Below are positions 20,111 through 31,804 of a stretch of DNA of 64,000 bases, piece after piece. The translations under genes and the position numbers were made by a program. Every line of letters begins with the position of its first letter. The stretch's first letter is position 1. The stretch is from RYN-230 sp963723595 (lineage in GTDB: Bacteria > Actinomycetota > Actinomycetes > Streptosporangiales > Streptosporangiaceae): contig CAVRRQ010000010.1 of the NCBI GenBank assembly GCA_963723595.1, positions 496,001 through 560,000 of the forward strand, read 5' to 3'. A model generated the notes under the pieces. It was given only the letters and a program-made list of their open reading frames with translations. It was not told where the DNA came from and ran no database searches.

Positions 20111-20254
20111 GTGACGGGAAATTTACCCGGCCGTCACGGCATATGGCCGCGGGGTAGCCGGTTACCAGGGCCCCTACCGGGAGGATCTCCCGTTTTGCCT
20201 GGTCCGCGCCAGGGATACCACGACGTCGTGCCTGGATTGTGACCGAATCACAAT
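20111..20254. promoter_or_regulatory. Upstream region of the peptide ABC operon with three dyads
   Basis: Reading toward higher coordinates: arms GTGACGG/CCGTCAC at 20111-20117 and 20131-20137 (leader hairpin), the perfect 12-bp palindrome CACGACGTCGTG at 20219-20230, and a 7-bp inverted repeat ATTGTGA-N5-TCACAAT at 20236-20254. The last looks like a regulator site. The dyads lie within 170 bp upstream of the first permease ATG and directly after the stop of the HAD gene, so a role in ending HAD transcription is also possible. Confidence 0.5.
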
Positions 20255-20261
20255 GGCACCG

Positions 20262-21019
20262 TCATGGGTCGCCCCGTATCGGCCCGGTCGCGGCCTCCCG
20301 CAGGGAGGCAAGATCGAGCGCGCGCAGGGACGGAACGGTCAGCCGGGCGAGTTCGGGCGGGGGCGGCACGCTGGGGACCGCGACCACCGTGAGGCCCGCG
20401 GCGTACGCGGACCTGATGCCGGTAGGTGAGTCCTCCAGCGCGACGCACCGCCCCGGGGCCACCCCGAGCCGGGCGGCCGCCCGCAGGTACGGCTCGGGAT
20501 CCGGCTTGCCGTGAGCCACGTCGGCGGCACACACCGTGACCGGGAAGCGGACCCCGATCGAGTCCAGCGTGGCCGCCATGATCTCCGGCTCGGCGGAGGT
20601 GACCAGGGCGTGCGGCAGGCCGGCCTCGGCGACCTCGGCGAGCAGTTCGAGCGCGCCCGGCATCACCTGCACCCCGCGCGCCCGGACCAGGTCGGCCATG
20701 CCCGATGTGAGCCACTGCCCGATGACCTCCTGCGGCACCGGCCGCGCGGCCTTGCTCTGCATGTAGGCGGTGGACCGGGCCAGCGAGCCGCCGATAAGGT
20801 GCTGCTGGTCAGCGGGCCCCCACGGGCTGCCCAGCCGGGTCATGATCGCGGCCTCGGCCTCGAACCACAGTGGCTCGGAGTCAACCAGCAGCCCGTCCAT
20901 GTCGAACGTGACCGCCTGCAGCCCGCTGCCGGCGCCGTCTCCCTCCGGGCTGCCTTCCGGGGCGGCCGCGGCGGCCACCGCGCCGTCCCAGGCACCGGAA
21001 CCATGCTCAGTGCCTCTCG

Positions 21020-21023
<4 letters not shown>
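20262..21023 (-). CDS. HAD-superfamily hydrolase, beta-phosphoglucomutase-like
   Basis: A small-molecule phosphatase or phosphomutase of HAD subfamily IA. Motif I is FDMDGLLVDSEP (both catalytic Asp), motif II is the Thr/Ser in LVTSAEPEIM, and motifs III/IV are the Lys of HGKPDPEPYL and ALEDSPTGIRSA. A 35-residue Ala/Gly-rich leader precedes the domain. ATG 21023 overlaps the metH TGA (ATGA), so it is translationally coupled to metH. The substrate cannot be read from the sequence. Confidence 0.88.
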
Positions 21024-24515
<3,492 letters not shown>

Positions 24516-24657
24516 AGGCCCCCTATTCTAGGGCGACGCGTCCAGGGGACGGCTTAGCCGGGACTGGCGGCACGCCCCCCGGGGCACGTGGTGATCATCG
24601 AGGTACACGTAACCTGGTGTCATCCGGGTGAGCGGCGGCCCTCGAAGGAGGTGGTGG

Positions 24658-25518
24658 GTGATCGAGCTGAACGGCGATCGGGCTCTGTCCTCGCCAGCAA
24701 TCATCGCTGCCTTCGAGGGCTGGAACGATGCAGGTGAGGCCGCCAGCGGGGTGATCGACCACCTGGGCCTGGCCTGGAATGCCACCCAGATCGGCGCGAT
24801 CGACCCGGAGGACTACTACGACTTCCAGGTGACCCGGCCGGTGATGGAGGTCTCCGAGGGCCGCACCGAACGGCTGGTCTGGCCGACCACGCGGCTGTCC
24901 GTGGCCACGCCGGAGGGCCTGGGCCGTGACATCGTGCTGGTCCACGGGATCGAGCCCAACATGCGCTGGCGGGCCTTCAGCGATGAGCTCGTGCGGTCCT
25001 TCACCGACCTCGGGGCCCAGACCGTGGTGCTGCTGGGCGCGCTGCTCGCGGATTCCCCGCATACCCGCCCGGTGCCGGTGGCCGCTGCGGCGTCCGATCC
25101 GGCCCTGGCCAGCGACCTGCACGTCGAGCCGGTGGAGTACAAGGGCCCGACGGGGATCGTCGGGGTGCTGCAGCACGCCTGCTCGCAGGCGGACATCGCG
25201 ACCGTGTCGCTCTGGGCGTCCGTGCCCCACTATGTGGCCCAGCCGCCCAGTCCCAAGGCCACCCTGGCCCTGCTCCGGGGGGTCGAGGATGTCCTGGACG
25301 TGTCACTGCCGCTCGGCGACCTGCCCCAGGAGGCCCGGGCCTGGGAACGCGGGGTCGACGAGCTGGCGGAGCAGGACACCGAGGTCGCGGACTACGTCCG
25401 GACGCTCGAGGAAGCCAAGGACGCGACCGACCTGCCCGAAGCGAGCGGGGACGCGATCGCCCGTGAGTTCGAGCGCTACCTCCGCCGCCGCCGCCACCCC
25501 GGCGAACCCGGAAGATAG
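24658..25518 (+). CDS. PAC2-family protein
   Basis: A member of the PAC2 fold, named after a eukaryotic proteasome-assembly chaperone; the bacterial role is unproven. GTG 24658 is chosen because AAGGAGG lies about six bases upstream. The signature AAFEGWNDAGEAASGVIDHL is at about residues 15-35. VLVHGIEPNMRWRAF and SLWASVPHYVAQPPSPKATL follow, and the C-terminus is a charged helix ending YLRRRRHPGEPGR. It is divergent from metH, an arrangement I recall from mycobacteria (Rv2124c/Rv2125). Proximity to the proteasome locus is suggestive only. Confidence 0.9.
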   Translation: MIELNGDRALSSPAIIAAFEGWNDAGEAASGVIDHLGLAWNATQIGAIDPEDYYDFQVTRPVMEVSEGRTERLVWPTTRLSVATPEGLGRDIVLVHGIEPNMRWRAFSDELVRSFTDLGAQTVVLLGALLADSPHTRPVPVAAAASDPALASDLHVEPVEYKGPTGIVGVLQHACSQADIATVSLWASVPHYVAQPPSPKATLALLRGVEDVLDVSLPLGDLPQEARAWERGVDELAEQDTEVADYVRTLEEAKDATDLPEASGDAIAREFERYLRRRRHPGEPGR

Positions 25519-25653
25519 GCAAACGCGCTCAGGTAGGGCGAGCTAACCGGCGACCCCAGCCACAGCCGGAAGCTACAGGTGACCTTTACCACAGCTGATC
25601 TGCGGGCGAGGCGGGGCGCGCCGCAGGCGTGTTCCCGCCGAGCCTGCAGATGG

Positions 25654-25680
25654 CGGGGGTCCAGGGGGGTCACCCCCCGG
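25654..25680. repeat. GC-palindrome repeat, copy 1
   Basis: Six G and six C around TCA (25664-25678) form a perfect hairpin, followed on the minus strand by a spaced C5 run. A close copy is at 38777-38804. It lies between convergent genes (PAC2 and the SCO1664-type gene), so it may act in 3'-end formation, although no T run follows. Confidence 0.7.
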
Positions 25681-25681
25681 A

Positions 25682-26467
25682 TTAATACGGCGGCCAGGGG
25701 ACAGCGGGCCAGTCCTCGGGCGGGTACGGGTGGACCCGCTCTTCGAGGAGGAGTTCGACGCGCTGCCTGGTGGCCTGGATCTCGCTCTCGGCCAGCCGCT
25801 GCGGGAGTTCGTCGGCGAGCGGCCCGGTCTGCAGCTCGCCCTGCAGCCTGACCAGCGCCTCGATGGCCCGGGTGGGCAGTTTCCGGCCCCGCCACTGCCA
25901 GAGCACGGTGCGCAGCTTGTACTCCTCGCCGAAGCACACGCCGTGGTCGCATCCGTAGAGCCGTTCCGCGCTGACCGGCAGCAGGTGGCCGATCTTGCGG
26001 TCCGCGTTGTTGACCACGGCGTCGAACACGGCCATGTCCCGGAGCATCTGGTGATCGGAACGGCGGGACAGGGCCACCAGGTCCACGCCGGCGTCGGCGT
26101 CGATCCACAGCTGGCACATGCCCGGGCCGAAGGGCCCATCCCGGTACACGGTCGGCGGGACCAGGTCCCAGCCCGCGGCGCGGGACACCGCGTACGCGGC
26201 CACCTCCCGCCCGGCCAGCGTGCCGAGCGGGAAATCCCAGAGCGGCCGCTCGCCCGCGATCGGCTTGTACACGCAGGCCGATTCGGTCGAGCCACGGCGG
26301 ATCGTGCAGTACAGCGTGGCGTTCGAGGCGACGATCAGGCGCCCCTCGATCTCGAGTTCACCCTCACGCAGCAGCTCGAGTGAGGCGGCGTGGTCATCGG
26401 GGGGCTGCTTGGGATGGCGCGGGGGACGCGGCCGGGAGAGCCGGCGGGCGGGCGGCTTTTCAGCCAT
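25682..26467 (-). CDS. SCO1664-family protein with PI3/4-kinase-like fold
   Basis: A conserved actinobacterial protein of unknown substrate. From ATG 26467 there is a basic Pro-rich leader, then a phosphotransferase-like core: candidate ATP-binding Lys68 in CVYKPI, the segment LGTLAGREVAAYAVSRAAGW, a catalytic-loop-like NNADRKIGH (Asp156, His161) and a metal-binding DHG (174-176) in place of DFG. It overlaps the DUF3090 gene by 8 bp and closes the three-gene set with the histidine-phosphatase gene. From family knowledge this set is retained widely in actinobacteria (TIGR03843/TIGR03847/TIGR03848). Kinase activity is my inference from the motifs. Confidence 0.88.
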   Translation of the reverse strand: MAEKPPARRLSRPRPPRHPKQPPDDHAASLELLREGELEIEGRLIVASNATLYCTIRRGSTESACVYKPIAGERPLWDFPLGTLAGREVAAYAVSRAAGWDLVPPTVYRDGPFGPGMCQLWIDADAGVDLVALSRRSDHQMLRDMAVFDAVVNNADRKIGHLLPVSAERLYGCDHGVCFGEEYKLRTVLWQWRGRKLPTRAIEALVRLQGELQTGPLADELPQRLAESEIQATRQRVELLLEERVHPYPPEDWPAVPWPPY

Positions 26468-27020
26468 TGGCGGCCCGGTGGCCATTCTGGCGCGGGCAGA
26501 TGTGCCCCTCGGTGTCGAGCGGCAGGCCGCACAGCGGGCATGGCGGCCGGCCCTGCCCCAGGATGCGCAGCGCGCGCTGGGAAAAGGCCCGCGCCGAGGC
26601 CGCGGTGATCCGGACCCGGAGCACCCCCGGGCCGTTCTCGGGGATGTCCTCGGCCAGCGGCTCGACCGGCGTCTCGGACTCCTCCTGGGCCTCGATGACC
26701 ACCCGCTCGTCCTCGCCGTCCCAGGCCAGGGCGATGGCACCGACTCTGAAGTCCTCCATCAGCGGCAGGTCGAGCGGCTCGTCGTCGCTGAGGTCGGAGG
26801 GGGTGGCGGCGGGCACGGAGGTGAGGCCGCCGGTCCGCCGGAGCACCTCGTCGAGCAGTTCCTCCAGCCGCTCGGCGAGCAGGCTGACCTGGAATTTCTC
26901 CAGGGCCACGCTCGTCACCCGGCCGCTGGAGCTGGCCTGCAGGTAGAACGTGCGCTCCCCGGGCTGCCCGACCGTACCGGCCACGAAACGTTCCGGCGGA
27001 TCATAGGAATAGACCGGCAT
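26460..27020 (-). CDS. DUF3090 family protein (TIGR03847)
   Basis: A 186-residue protein of unknown function. The N-terminal two thirds (MPVYSYDPPERFVAGTVGQP to FRVGAIALAWDGEDE) form the conserved DUF3090 region. The C-terminus has a compact zinc-binding tail: Cys161, Cys164, His173, Cys175 and His181 in CPLCGLPLDTEGHICP and beyond. It starts six bases after the stop of the phosphatase gene and overlaps the kinase-like gene, so the three are one operon. It may be an adaptor or a substrate of the flanking enzymes. Confidence 0.9.
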   Translation of the reverse strand: MPVYSYDPPERFVAGTVGQPGERTFYLQASSSGRVTSVALEKFQVSLLAERLEELLDEVLRRTGGLTSVPAATPSDLSDDEPLDLPLMEDFRVGAIALAWDGEDERVVIEAQEESETPVEPLAEDIPENGPGVLRVRITAASARAFSQRALRILGQGRPPCPLCGLPLDTEGHICPRQNGHRAANG

Positions 27021-27026
27021 GATCCT

Positions 27027-27791
27027 TTATCCTCCCGCTCCCCCGCCGATGGCCGCGTCACCCTCCCCGAACAGGGGCCGGGACGCTGCCTCAGCGGGCG
27101 CCTGCTGCGGCGCCCCGCCATTTGCGGCCGCCTTCCCCGCGCCCGCACCGGCATCGTGGGGCCTGGCCAGCCCGGCGGCGGTGCGGCCAGTGTCATTCAT
27201 TCGTACCAGGAAAGGCCGAAGCGGGGTGTACCGGATGACGCTCAGCGAGCACGGATCGACCTGGATGCGCTGGCTCAGATCCAGGTGCAGCCCCAGGCTG
27301 TCCGCAATAACCGATTTAATGACATCCCCGTGGGAGCAGATCAGGTAGACGGCGTCCTTCCCGAGCCGGGTGTTCCACTCCCGGACCGCGTTCACCGCGC
27401 GGTGCTGCACCTCGGGCATGGACTCCGCGTCCTTCCCGGGAAAGCGCACCGCGCTCGGGTGGGCCTGCACCACCCGCCACAGCGGGTCCTTGGCCAGCCG
27501 CTTGAGCGGCTGGCCGGTCCAGTCGCCGTACTTGACCTCGGCGAACTGCTCATCCTCTTGGACCTCGGGCGCCGAGCCGTCGCGCGCCGCGGCGATCGCC
27601 TCCGCGGTCTCCCGGCAGCGGTCCAGCGGGCTGGTGATGATCGCGTCCAGGGGCACGTCGGCGAGCCGGGCAGCCAGCGCCCCGGCCTGCGCCCGGCCAC
27701 GGTCGTCTAGCGGGATGCCCGGCGTCCGCCCGGTGAGGACAGTTCCGGTACCCGCCGTCAGCCCATGCCGCACCAGCAAAACCAACGTCAC
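27027..27791 (-). CDS. Histidine phosphatase family protein (MSMEG_4193/TIGR03848 type)
   Basis: A phosphoglycerate-mutase-fold enzyme, likely a phosphatase. The catalytic RHG motif is at residues 8-10 (VLLVRHGLTAGTG), the second catalytic His is His154 in LICSHGDVIKS, and SPLDRCRETAEAI and FAEVKYGDWTG are family features. The last 50 residues are low-complexity Gly/Ala and probably disordered. GTG 27791 begins the frame. First gene of the conserved trio; substrate unknown. Confidence 0.9.
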   Translation of the reverse strand: MTLVLLVRHGLTAGTGTVLTGRTPGIPLDDRGRAQAGALAARLADVPLDAIITSPLDRCRETAEAIAAARDGSAPEVQEDEQFAEVKYGDWTGQPLKRLAKDPLWRVVQAHPSAVRFPGKDAESMPEVQHRAVNAVREWNTRLGKDAVYLICSHGDVIKSVIADSLGLHLDLSQRIQVDPCSLSVIRYTPLRPFLVRMNDTGRTAAGLARPHDAGAGAGKAAANGGAPQQAPAEAASRPLFGEGDAAIGGGAGG

Positions 27792-27866
27792 GCCATGACT
27801 CTAAAGGGTCGGCAGGGCTGGTGGAAAAACGTGCCGCCAGGGTGTTGGCGGCCAGCTACCGGCTGC

Positions 27867-28508
27867 TCACTGGATGGCCCCGCCGCCCGCCTGGGACAGC
27901 CCCCGTCCGGGAGCGGGCCGCCCGAAGACGTAGGTGACCGCGCCGAAGCTGACCAGATCACCGTCCCGCACCGGCACCCAGGCCCTGACCCGCCAGCCGT
28001 TCAGCCGGGTGCCGTTGGTGGATCCCAGGTCATCCAGCATCCATCCGCTGGCCTCGCGCCTGAGCCCGGCGTGCCAGCGGGAGACGGTCGGGTCGGGCAG
28101 GACCATGTCACAGCCCGCGTCCCGGCCGATGGTGAAACGGCCCTGCCCGCCCGACGGGAACGCCAGCACCCGGGCGGGCGAGGGCCGCGCACCGCCCGCC
28201 ATCAGGCCGGCCAGCGTGGTCCAGCCCCGGTGCCAGTAAGCCTGCACGGTACTGCTCAGCCGGCGCCTGGCCGGCAGGTCGGCTATGACATCCTCAAGAT
28301 CATCCTGATAGCGGGCCTGCAGTGCTGCTTCCAGCCGGTGATCCAGCGTGTCGTGGGTAAGCCGCCCCTCGGCGTACCGCTCACGGAGGTGGCTGATCAC
28401 CGCGTCCCGGTCGGCGTCCGAGGCGCGGACGCGGGCCGCCGGCCGCCAGCGGTTGCGCAGCGGATCAGGACGGTCCGCAGGCGCGGCATCGCCCGGGTTC
28501 CCTTCCAT
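27867..28508 (-). CDS. DUF1707 and FHA domain protein
   Basis: A probable phosphothreonine-binding signalling protein. The ATG at 28508 is preferred; a longer frame exists upstream. Residues about 24-78 are DUF1707 (RVRASDADRDAVISHLRERY). The C-terminal half is an FHA domain with FTIGRDAGCDMVLPDPTVSR, WHAGLRR and DDLGSTNGTRLNG, the Arg/Ser/Asn residues that grip phosphothreonine. No membrane helix is present, unlike many DUF1707 proteins. It lies just upstream of the kinase-like/phosphatase-like trio on the same strand. Confidence 0.9.
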   Translation of the reverse strand: MEGNPGDAAPADRPDPLRNRWRPAARVRASDADRDAVISHLRERYAEGRLTHDTLDHRLEAALQARYQDDLEDVIADLPARRRLSSTVQAYWHRGWTTLAGLMAGGARPSPARVLAFPSGGQGRFTIGRDAGCDMVLPDPTVSRWHAGLRREASGWMLDDLGSTNGTRLNGWRVRAWVPVRDGDLVSFGAVTYVFGRPAPGRGLSQAGGGAIQ

Positions 28509-28681
28509 GGTCCCGAGTATCAGGGAGGCCGGCCGCGGGCACAAGCCACACATTCCACGTCTCCGGGTAACCGGGAACGGGCCCGCGCCAATCCGGCGGC
28601 ATTGTTGTTCCGGGGCCCGTTTGATGACCGCGCCCGTTTCGCTGCCGGGTACTGTCGGGGCCCCCGGCTAGGCTGTTTCCG

Positions 28682-30871
28682 ATGTCCGCGGTAACTGAGG
28701 TGGGCGGCACGCCGGTGCCCGGCAACCGCCCCGACGTATTCGGTGAGTTCTGCGCGGCTGGGCTGTGGCCGGGGCTGGGCCGGAAACTGGCTGGCCAGCT
28801 GGCCGGTGCGGGCATTACCGGGCCGGAGCTAGTCACCGCGGACCGCCTGGAACTCATCGACGGAGTGAGCGGTGAGCGCGCCGGATGGCTGGCGGCGTCG
28901 TTCCTTGACGCCCAGCCCTGCTATGAGGCCGCGCAATTGCTGGCCGCCTGCCAGGTGCCAGCCCGGTTCGCCGGGCCGGCCGTGGCCATGCTGGGCCGCA
29001 GCGCCCAGGATCAGCTGCGCCAGGACCCGTGGCGGCTGCTGGCGGTGCCCCAGATCCGGCCGGACCAGGCGGACTGGTTCGCCCGGAAGCTGCTGGGCGA
29101 GCAGGCCAGCCCGCAGGATCACCGGCGCGGCCGGGCGCTGGTGAACTACCTGCTGGCCCGCGCGGCGCGGGACGGCCATACCGCCGTGCCCGCCGGGGTG
29201 ATCGCCAGCGCCCTGGCCAGGTTCCGCATCGAGGATCCGGGGGCCGCTATCGCCGCCGCCGTGGATGAGGGCGGCGTGCTGCCGTTCGATGCGGATCCCG
29301 GCGAGATGGATGCCGGCGAGATGGATGCCGGCGACGCGGAAGCTGGCGACGTGGAAGCTGGCGAGGACCCAGACCCGGCCGGGGAGGAGTTCCCGGCCGG
29401 AGAAGGGCCGGGCGACGGCGGCGGCGGGGAGCAGGCCACGGCCGGCCTCCTGCTGGCGCTGGCCCGGTACGCCATGGCGGAGGAGACGGTTGCGGAGGGG
29501 GTGCAGCGGCTGGCCGCCCTGGCCGAGCCGCTCGACGCGGCAGGCCCAGACCCGGCGGACGGCCCAGACCCGGCGGACGGCCCAGACCCGGCGGACGGCC
29601 CAGACCCGGCCGCCGAAGCTGGCCCCGCTACCGTGACCGGCCCGGGCGCGGACCTGGACCCGGCCCAGCAGGCGGCCGTCCGGGCGGTCGCCGGGCACGG
29701 CGTCTCCGTCCTCACCGGCGGCCCGGGCACCGGCAAGAGCCGGACCGTGGCTGCGGTGGTGGCGATGGCCGCCGAGCGGGGCCTGACCGTGGCGCTGGCC
29801 GCCCCGACCGGGCGGGCCGCGAAACGGCTGGAGGAACTCACCGGCGCTCCGGCCACCACCGTGCACCGGCTGCTCGGCGCGCAGGCCGGGGCCGGGGCCG
29901 GGGCCGGGACCGGCGGCCCGCCCCCGGCCGGGGGCGAGGCGGCCTGGGTCTTCAGCCGCAACGAGGCATGGCCGCTGGACGCGGACCTGGTGGTGGTGGA
30001 CGAGGCGTCCATGCTCGACGCCGAGCTCGCCACCGCGCTGGTCGAGGCGTGCCCGGACGGGGCCAGGCTGCTGCTCGTCGGTGACCCCGTACAGCTGCCC
30101 TCGATCGGGCCGGGCCGGGTCCTCGGGGACATCATCGACTCCGGCGCCGTGCCGGTCACCGAGCTGACCCGGCTGTACCGCCAGCGCGACGGCGGCGTCA
30201 TCGCCCGGCTGGCCACCGCGGTGCGCGGCGGAGCGCTGCCTCCGGTGGACTCACCGGACCGGGAAGTCGTCGTGCTGCCCGCCCGCAGCAGCGGTGACGC
30301 CGCCCACCGGGTGATGCAGCTGGTCACCGACTCGATCCCCCGGGCCCTGGGCATCCCGGCCGCGGACATCCAGGTGATCACACCGGTGCACAAGGGACCG
30401 GCCGGGACCATCGCGCTGAACCGGGCCCTCAAGGAGCGGCTCAATCCCGGGCCGGGCGCGCACGGCGGGTTCGACCCGGGTGACCGGGTGGTCTCGGTGG
30501 CCAACCACGCCGACGCGGGTTTCGCCAACGGCGAGGTCGGCACGGTCCTGGCCCGGGGCGACGGCGGCCTGCAGGTGGCGTTCCCCGGCGCCCCCGTGTC
30601 CGTGCCGGATAAGTTCCTTCGCGACCTGCGGCATGGCTGGGCGCTGACCGTGCACCGGGCCCAGGGATCCGAATGGCCCGCGGTGATCGCGGTGTTCCCC
30701 GCAGAGGCCGCGGGAATGCTGTCCCGGCCGCTGGTCTACACCGCGCTGACCCGGGCGCAGCGCCACCTGTCCGTGGTGCACGGGGCTGGGCCCGCGCTGT
30801 CCCAGGCGGTGTCCACCGTCGGCGAGCCACCGCGGGTGACCCGGCTGGCCGCCCTCCTCGCCGACGCGTAA
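28682..30871 (+). CDS. RecD2-like superfamily 1 DNA helicase
   Basis: A 5'-3' DNA helicase of the RecD2/TraA group. A helix-hairpin-helix N-terminal region (GLGRKLAGQLAGAGITGPEL) precedes the motor. Walker A is GGPGTGKS at residues 346-353, motif II is VVVDEASMLD, motif III LLLVGDPVQLPSIGPG, and motif VI VYTALTRAQRHLSVVHG. The SH3-like insertion is present (GDRVVSVANHADAGFANGEVG). Two low-complexity inserts stand out: an acidic run (about 203-240) and a DPADGP repeat (about 288-312), both upstream of the motor. 729 residues, intact. Confidence 0.92.
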   Translation: MSAVTEVGGTPVPGNRPDVFGEFCAAGLWPGLGRKLAGQLAGAGITGPELVTADRLELIDGVSGERAGWLAASFLDAQPCYEAAQLLAACQVPARFAGPAVAMLGRSAQDQLRQDPWRLLAVPQIRPDQADWFARKLLGEQASPQDHRRGRALVNYLLARAARDGHTAVPAGVIASALARFRIEDPGAAIAAAVDEGGVLPFDADPGEMDAGEMDAGDAEAGDVEAGEDPDPAGEEFPAGEGPGDGGGGEQATAGLLLALARYAMAEETVAEGVQRLAALAEPLDAAGPDPADGPDPADGPDPADGPDPAAEAGPATVTGPGADLDPAQQAAVRAVAGHGVSVLTGGPGTGKSRTVAAVVAMAAERGLTVALAAPTGRAAKRLEELTGAPATTVHRLLGAQAGAGAGAGTGGPPPAGGEAAWVFSRNEAWPLDADLVVVDEASMLDAELATALVEACPDGARLLLVGDPVQLPSIGPGRVLGDIIDSGAVPVTELTRLYRQRDGGVIARLATAVRGGALPPVDSPDREVVVLPARSSGDAAHRVMQLVTDSIPRALGIPAADIQVITPVHKGPAGTIALNRALKERLNPGPGAHGGFDPGDRVVSVANHADAGFANGEVGTVLARGDGGLQVAFPGAPVSVPDKFLRDLRHGWALTVHRAQGSEWPAVIAVFPAEAAGMLSRPLVYTALTRAQRHLSVVHGAGPALSQAVSTVGEPPRVTRLAALLADA
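29544..29612. repeat. 18-bp coding tandem repeat (DPADGP) in the helicase gene
   Basis: Three to four units of 18 bp encode GPDPAD in frame, joining the N-terminal region to the helicase motor. Because the unit is a multiple of three, copy-number change would alter linker length without breaking the gene. Confidence 0.9.
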
Positions 30872-30889
30872 CCCCCGCCCCCGGCCCGG

Positions 30890-31804
30890 CTACTTGAAGA
30901 TCACCGTGCGGCGGCCGTGCAGCAGGATGCGGTGCTCGGCATGCCAGCGCACCGCCCGGGCCAGCGCGACCCGCTCCGCGTCCCGCCCGAGCGCGGCCAG
31001 CTGGGCCGGGGACGCGTTGTGCTCCACCCGGGCCACCTCCTGCTCGATGACCGGACCCTCGTCCAGTTCCGGGGTTACGTAGTGCGCGGTCGCCCCGATC
31101 ACCTTCACGCCGTAGTCGTACGCCTGCTGATAGGGCCGGGCGCCGCGGAAGCTGGGCAGGAACGAGTGGTGGATGTTGATGATCCGCCCGGCCAGCTTCG
31201 CGCACACCTCCGGGGACAGGATCCGCATGTACCTGGCCAGCACCAGGAAGTCGACACGGTGCGCGGCGATCAGGTCGAGCAGCCGCGCCTCGGCCTCCGC
31301 CCGGTCCGCCGGGTCCGGGCCGACCGGCACGTGCTCGAACGGCACCCCGTGCCCGGCGGCGAGCCGGGCCAGGTCGGGATGGTTCCCGACCACCAGCGGC
31401 ACGTCGATGGCCAGCGACTCCGCCTCCCGGCGGTAGAGCAGGTCGTTGAGGCAGTGGCCCTCCCGGGACACCATGATCAGCACCCGCGGCCGGATGGCCA
31501 GGTCGTGCAGTTCCCAGTCCATGCCGAACTCGTCCGCGATGGGCCCGAACCCGGTCCGGAGAGCCGGGACGTCCGCCGGGGCTGCGCCGAGCGTCTCGAC
31601 GTGGACCCGCATGAAGAAGCGGTTCATGGTCAGGTCCGCGAACTGCTGGCTGTCCAGGATGTTGCTGCCCGAGGCGTGCAGGAACCCGGCGACGGCGTGG
31701 ACGATCCCGGGCCGGTCCGGGCAGGACAGCGTGAGGACCAGCTGCCTGGGGCCCGCGGCGGGCTGCCCGCGCTCAGCCGCCGGCCGCTCAGCCCCCGACC
31801 GCAT
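30890..31804 (-). CDS. purU: Formyltetrahydrofolate deformylase
   Basis: Hydrolyses 10-formyltetrahydrofolate to formate and tetrahydrofolate, balancing one-carbon pools. The N-terminal ACT domain (residues about 20-100, LVLTLSCPDRPGIVHAVAGF) gives amino-acid regulation. The catalytic formyltransferase fold shows INIHHSFLPSFRGARPY (catalytic Asn/His region) and GATAHYVTPELDEGPVIEQ (catalytic Asp). The ATG at 31804 overlaps the end of fabI by 17 bp. Convergent with the helicase gene. 304 residues, intact. Confidence 0.95.
   Translation of the reverse strand: MRSGAERPAAERGQPAAGPRQLVLTLSCPDRPGIVHAVAGFLHASGSNILDSQQFADLTMNRFFMRVHVETLGAAPADVPALRTGFGPIADEFGMDWELHDLAIRPRVLIMVSREGHCLNDLLYRREAESLAIDVPLVVGNHPDLARLAAGHGVPFEHVPVGPDPADRAEAEARLLDLIAAHRVDFLVLARYMRILSPEVCAKLAGRIINIHHSFLPSFRGARPYQQAYDYGVKVIGATAHYVTPELDEGPVIEQEVARVEHNASPAQLAALGRDAERVALARAVRWHAEHRILLHGRRTVIFK

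Noticed and set aside
20236..20254. Canonical Crp site
   Set aside because: The spacing is TGTGA-N5-TCACA, one base short of the usual six, so I only call it a dyad of unknown regulator.
24516..24657. Cobalamin or SAM riboswitch before metH
   Set aside because: Only 142 bp are available, shared with the divergent PAC2 gene, and no B12-box or SAM core motif could be seen.
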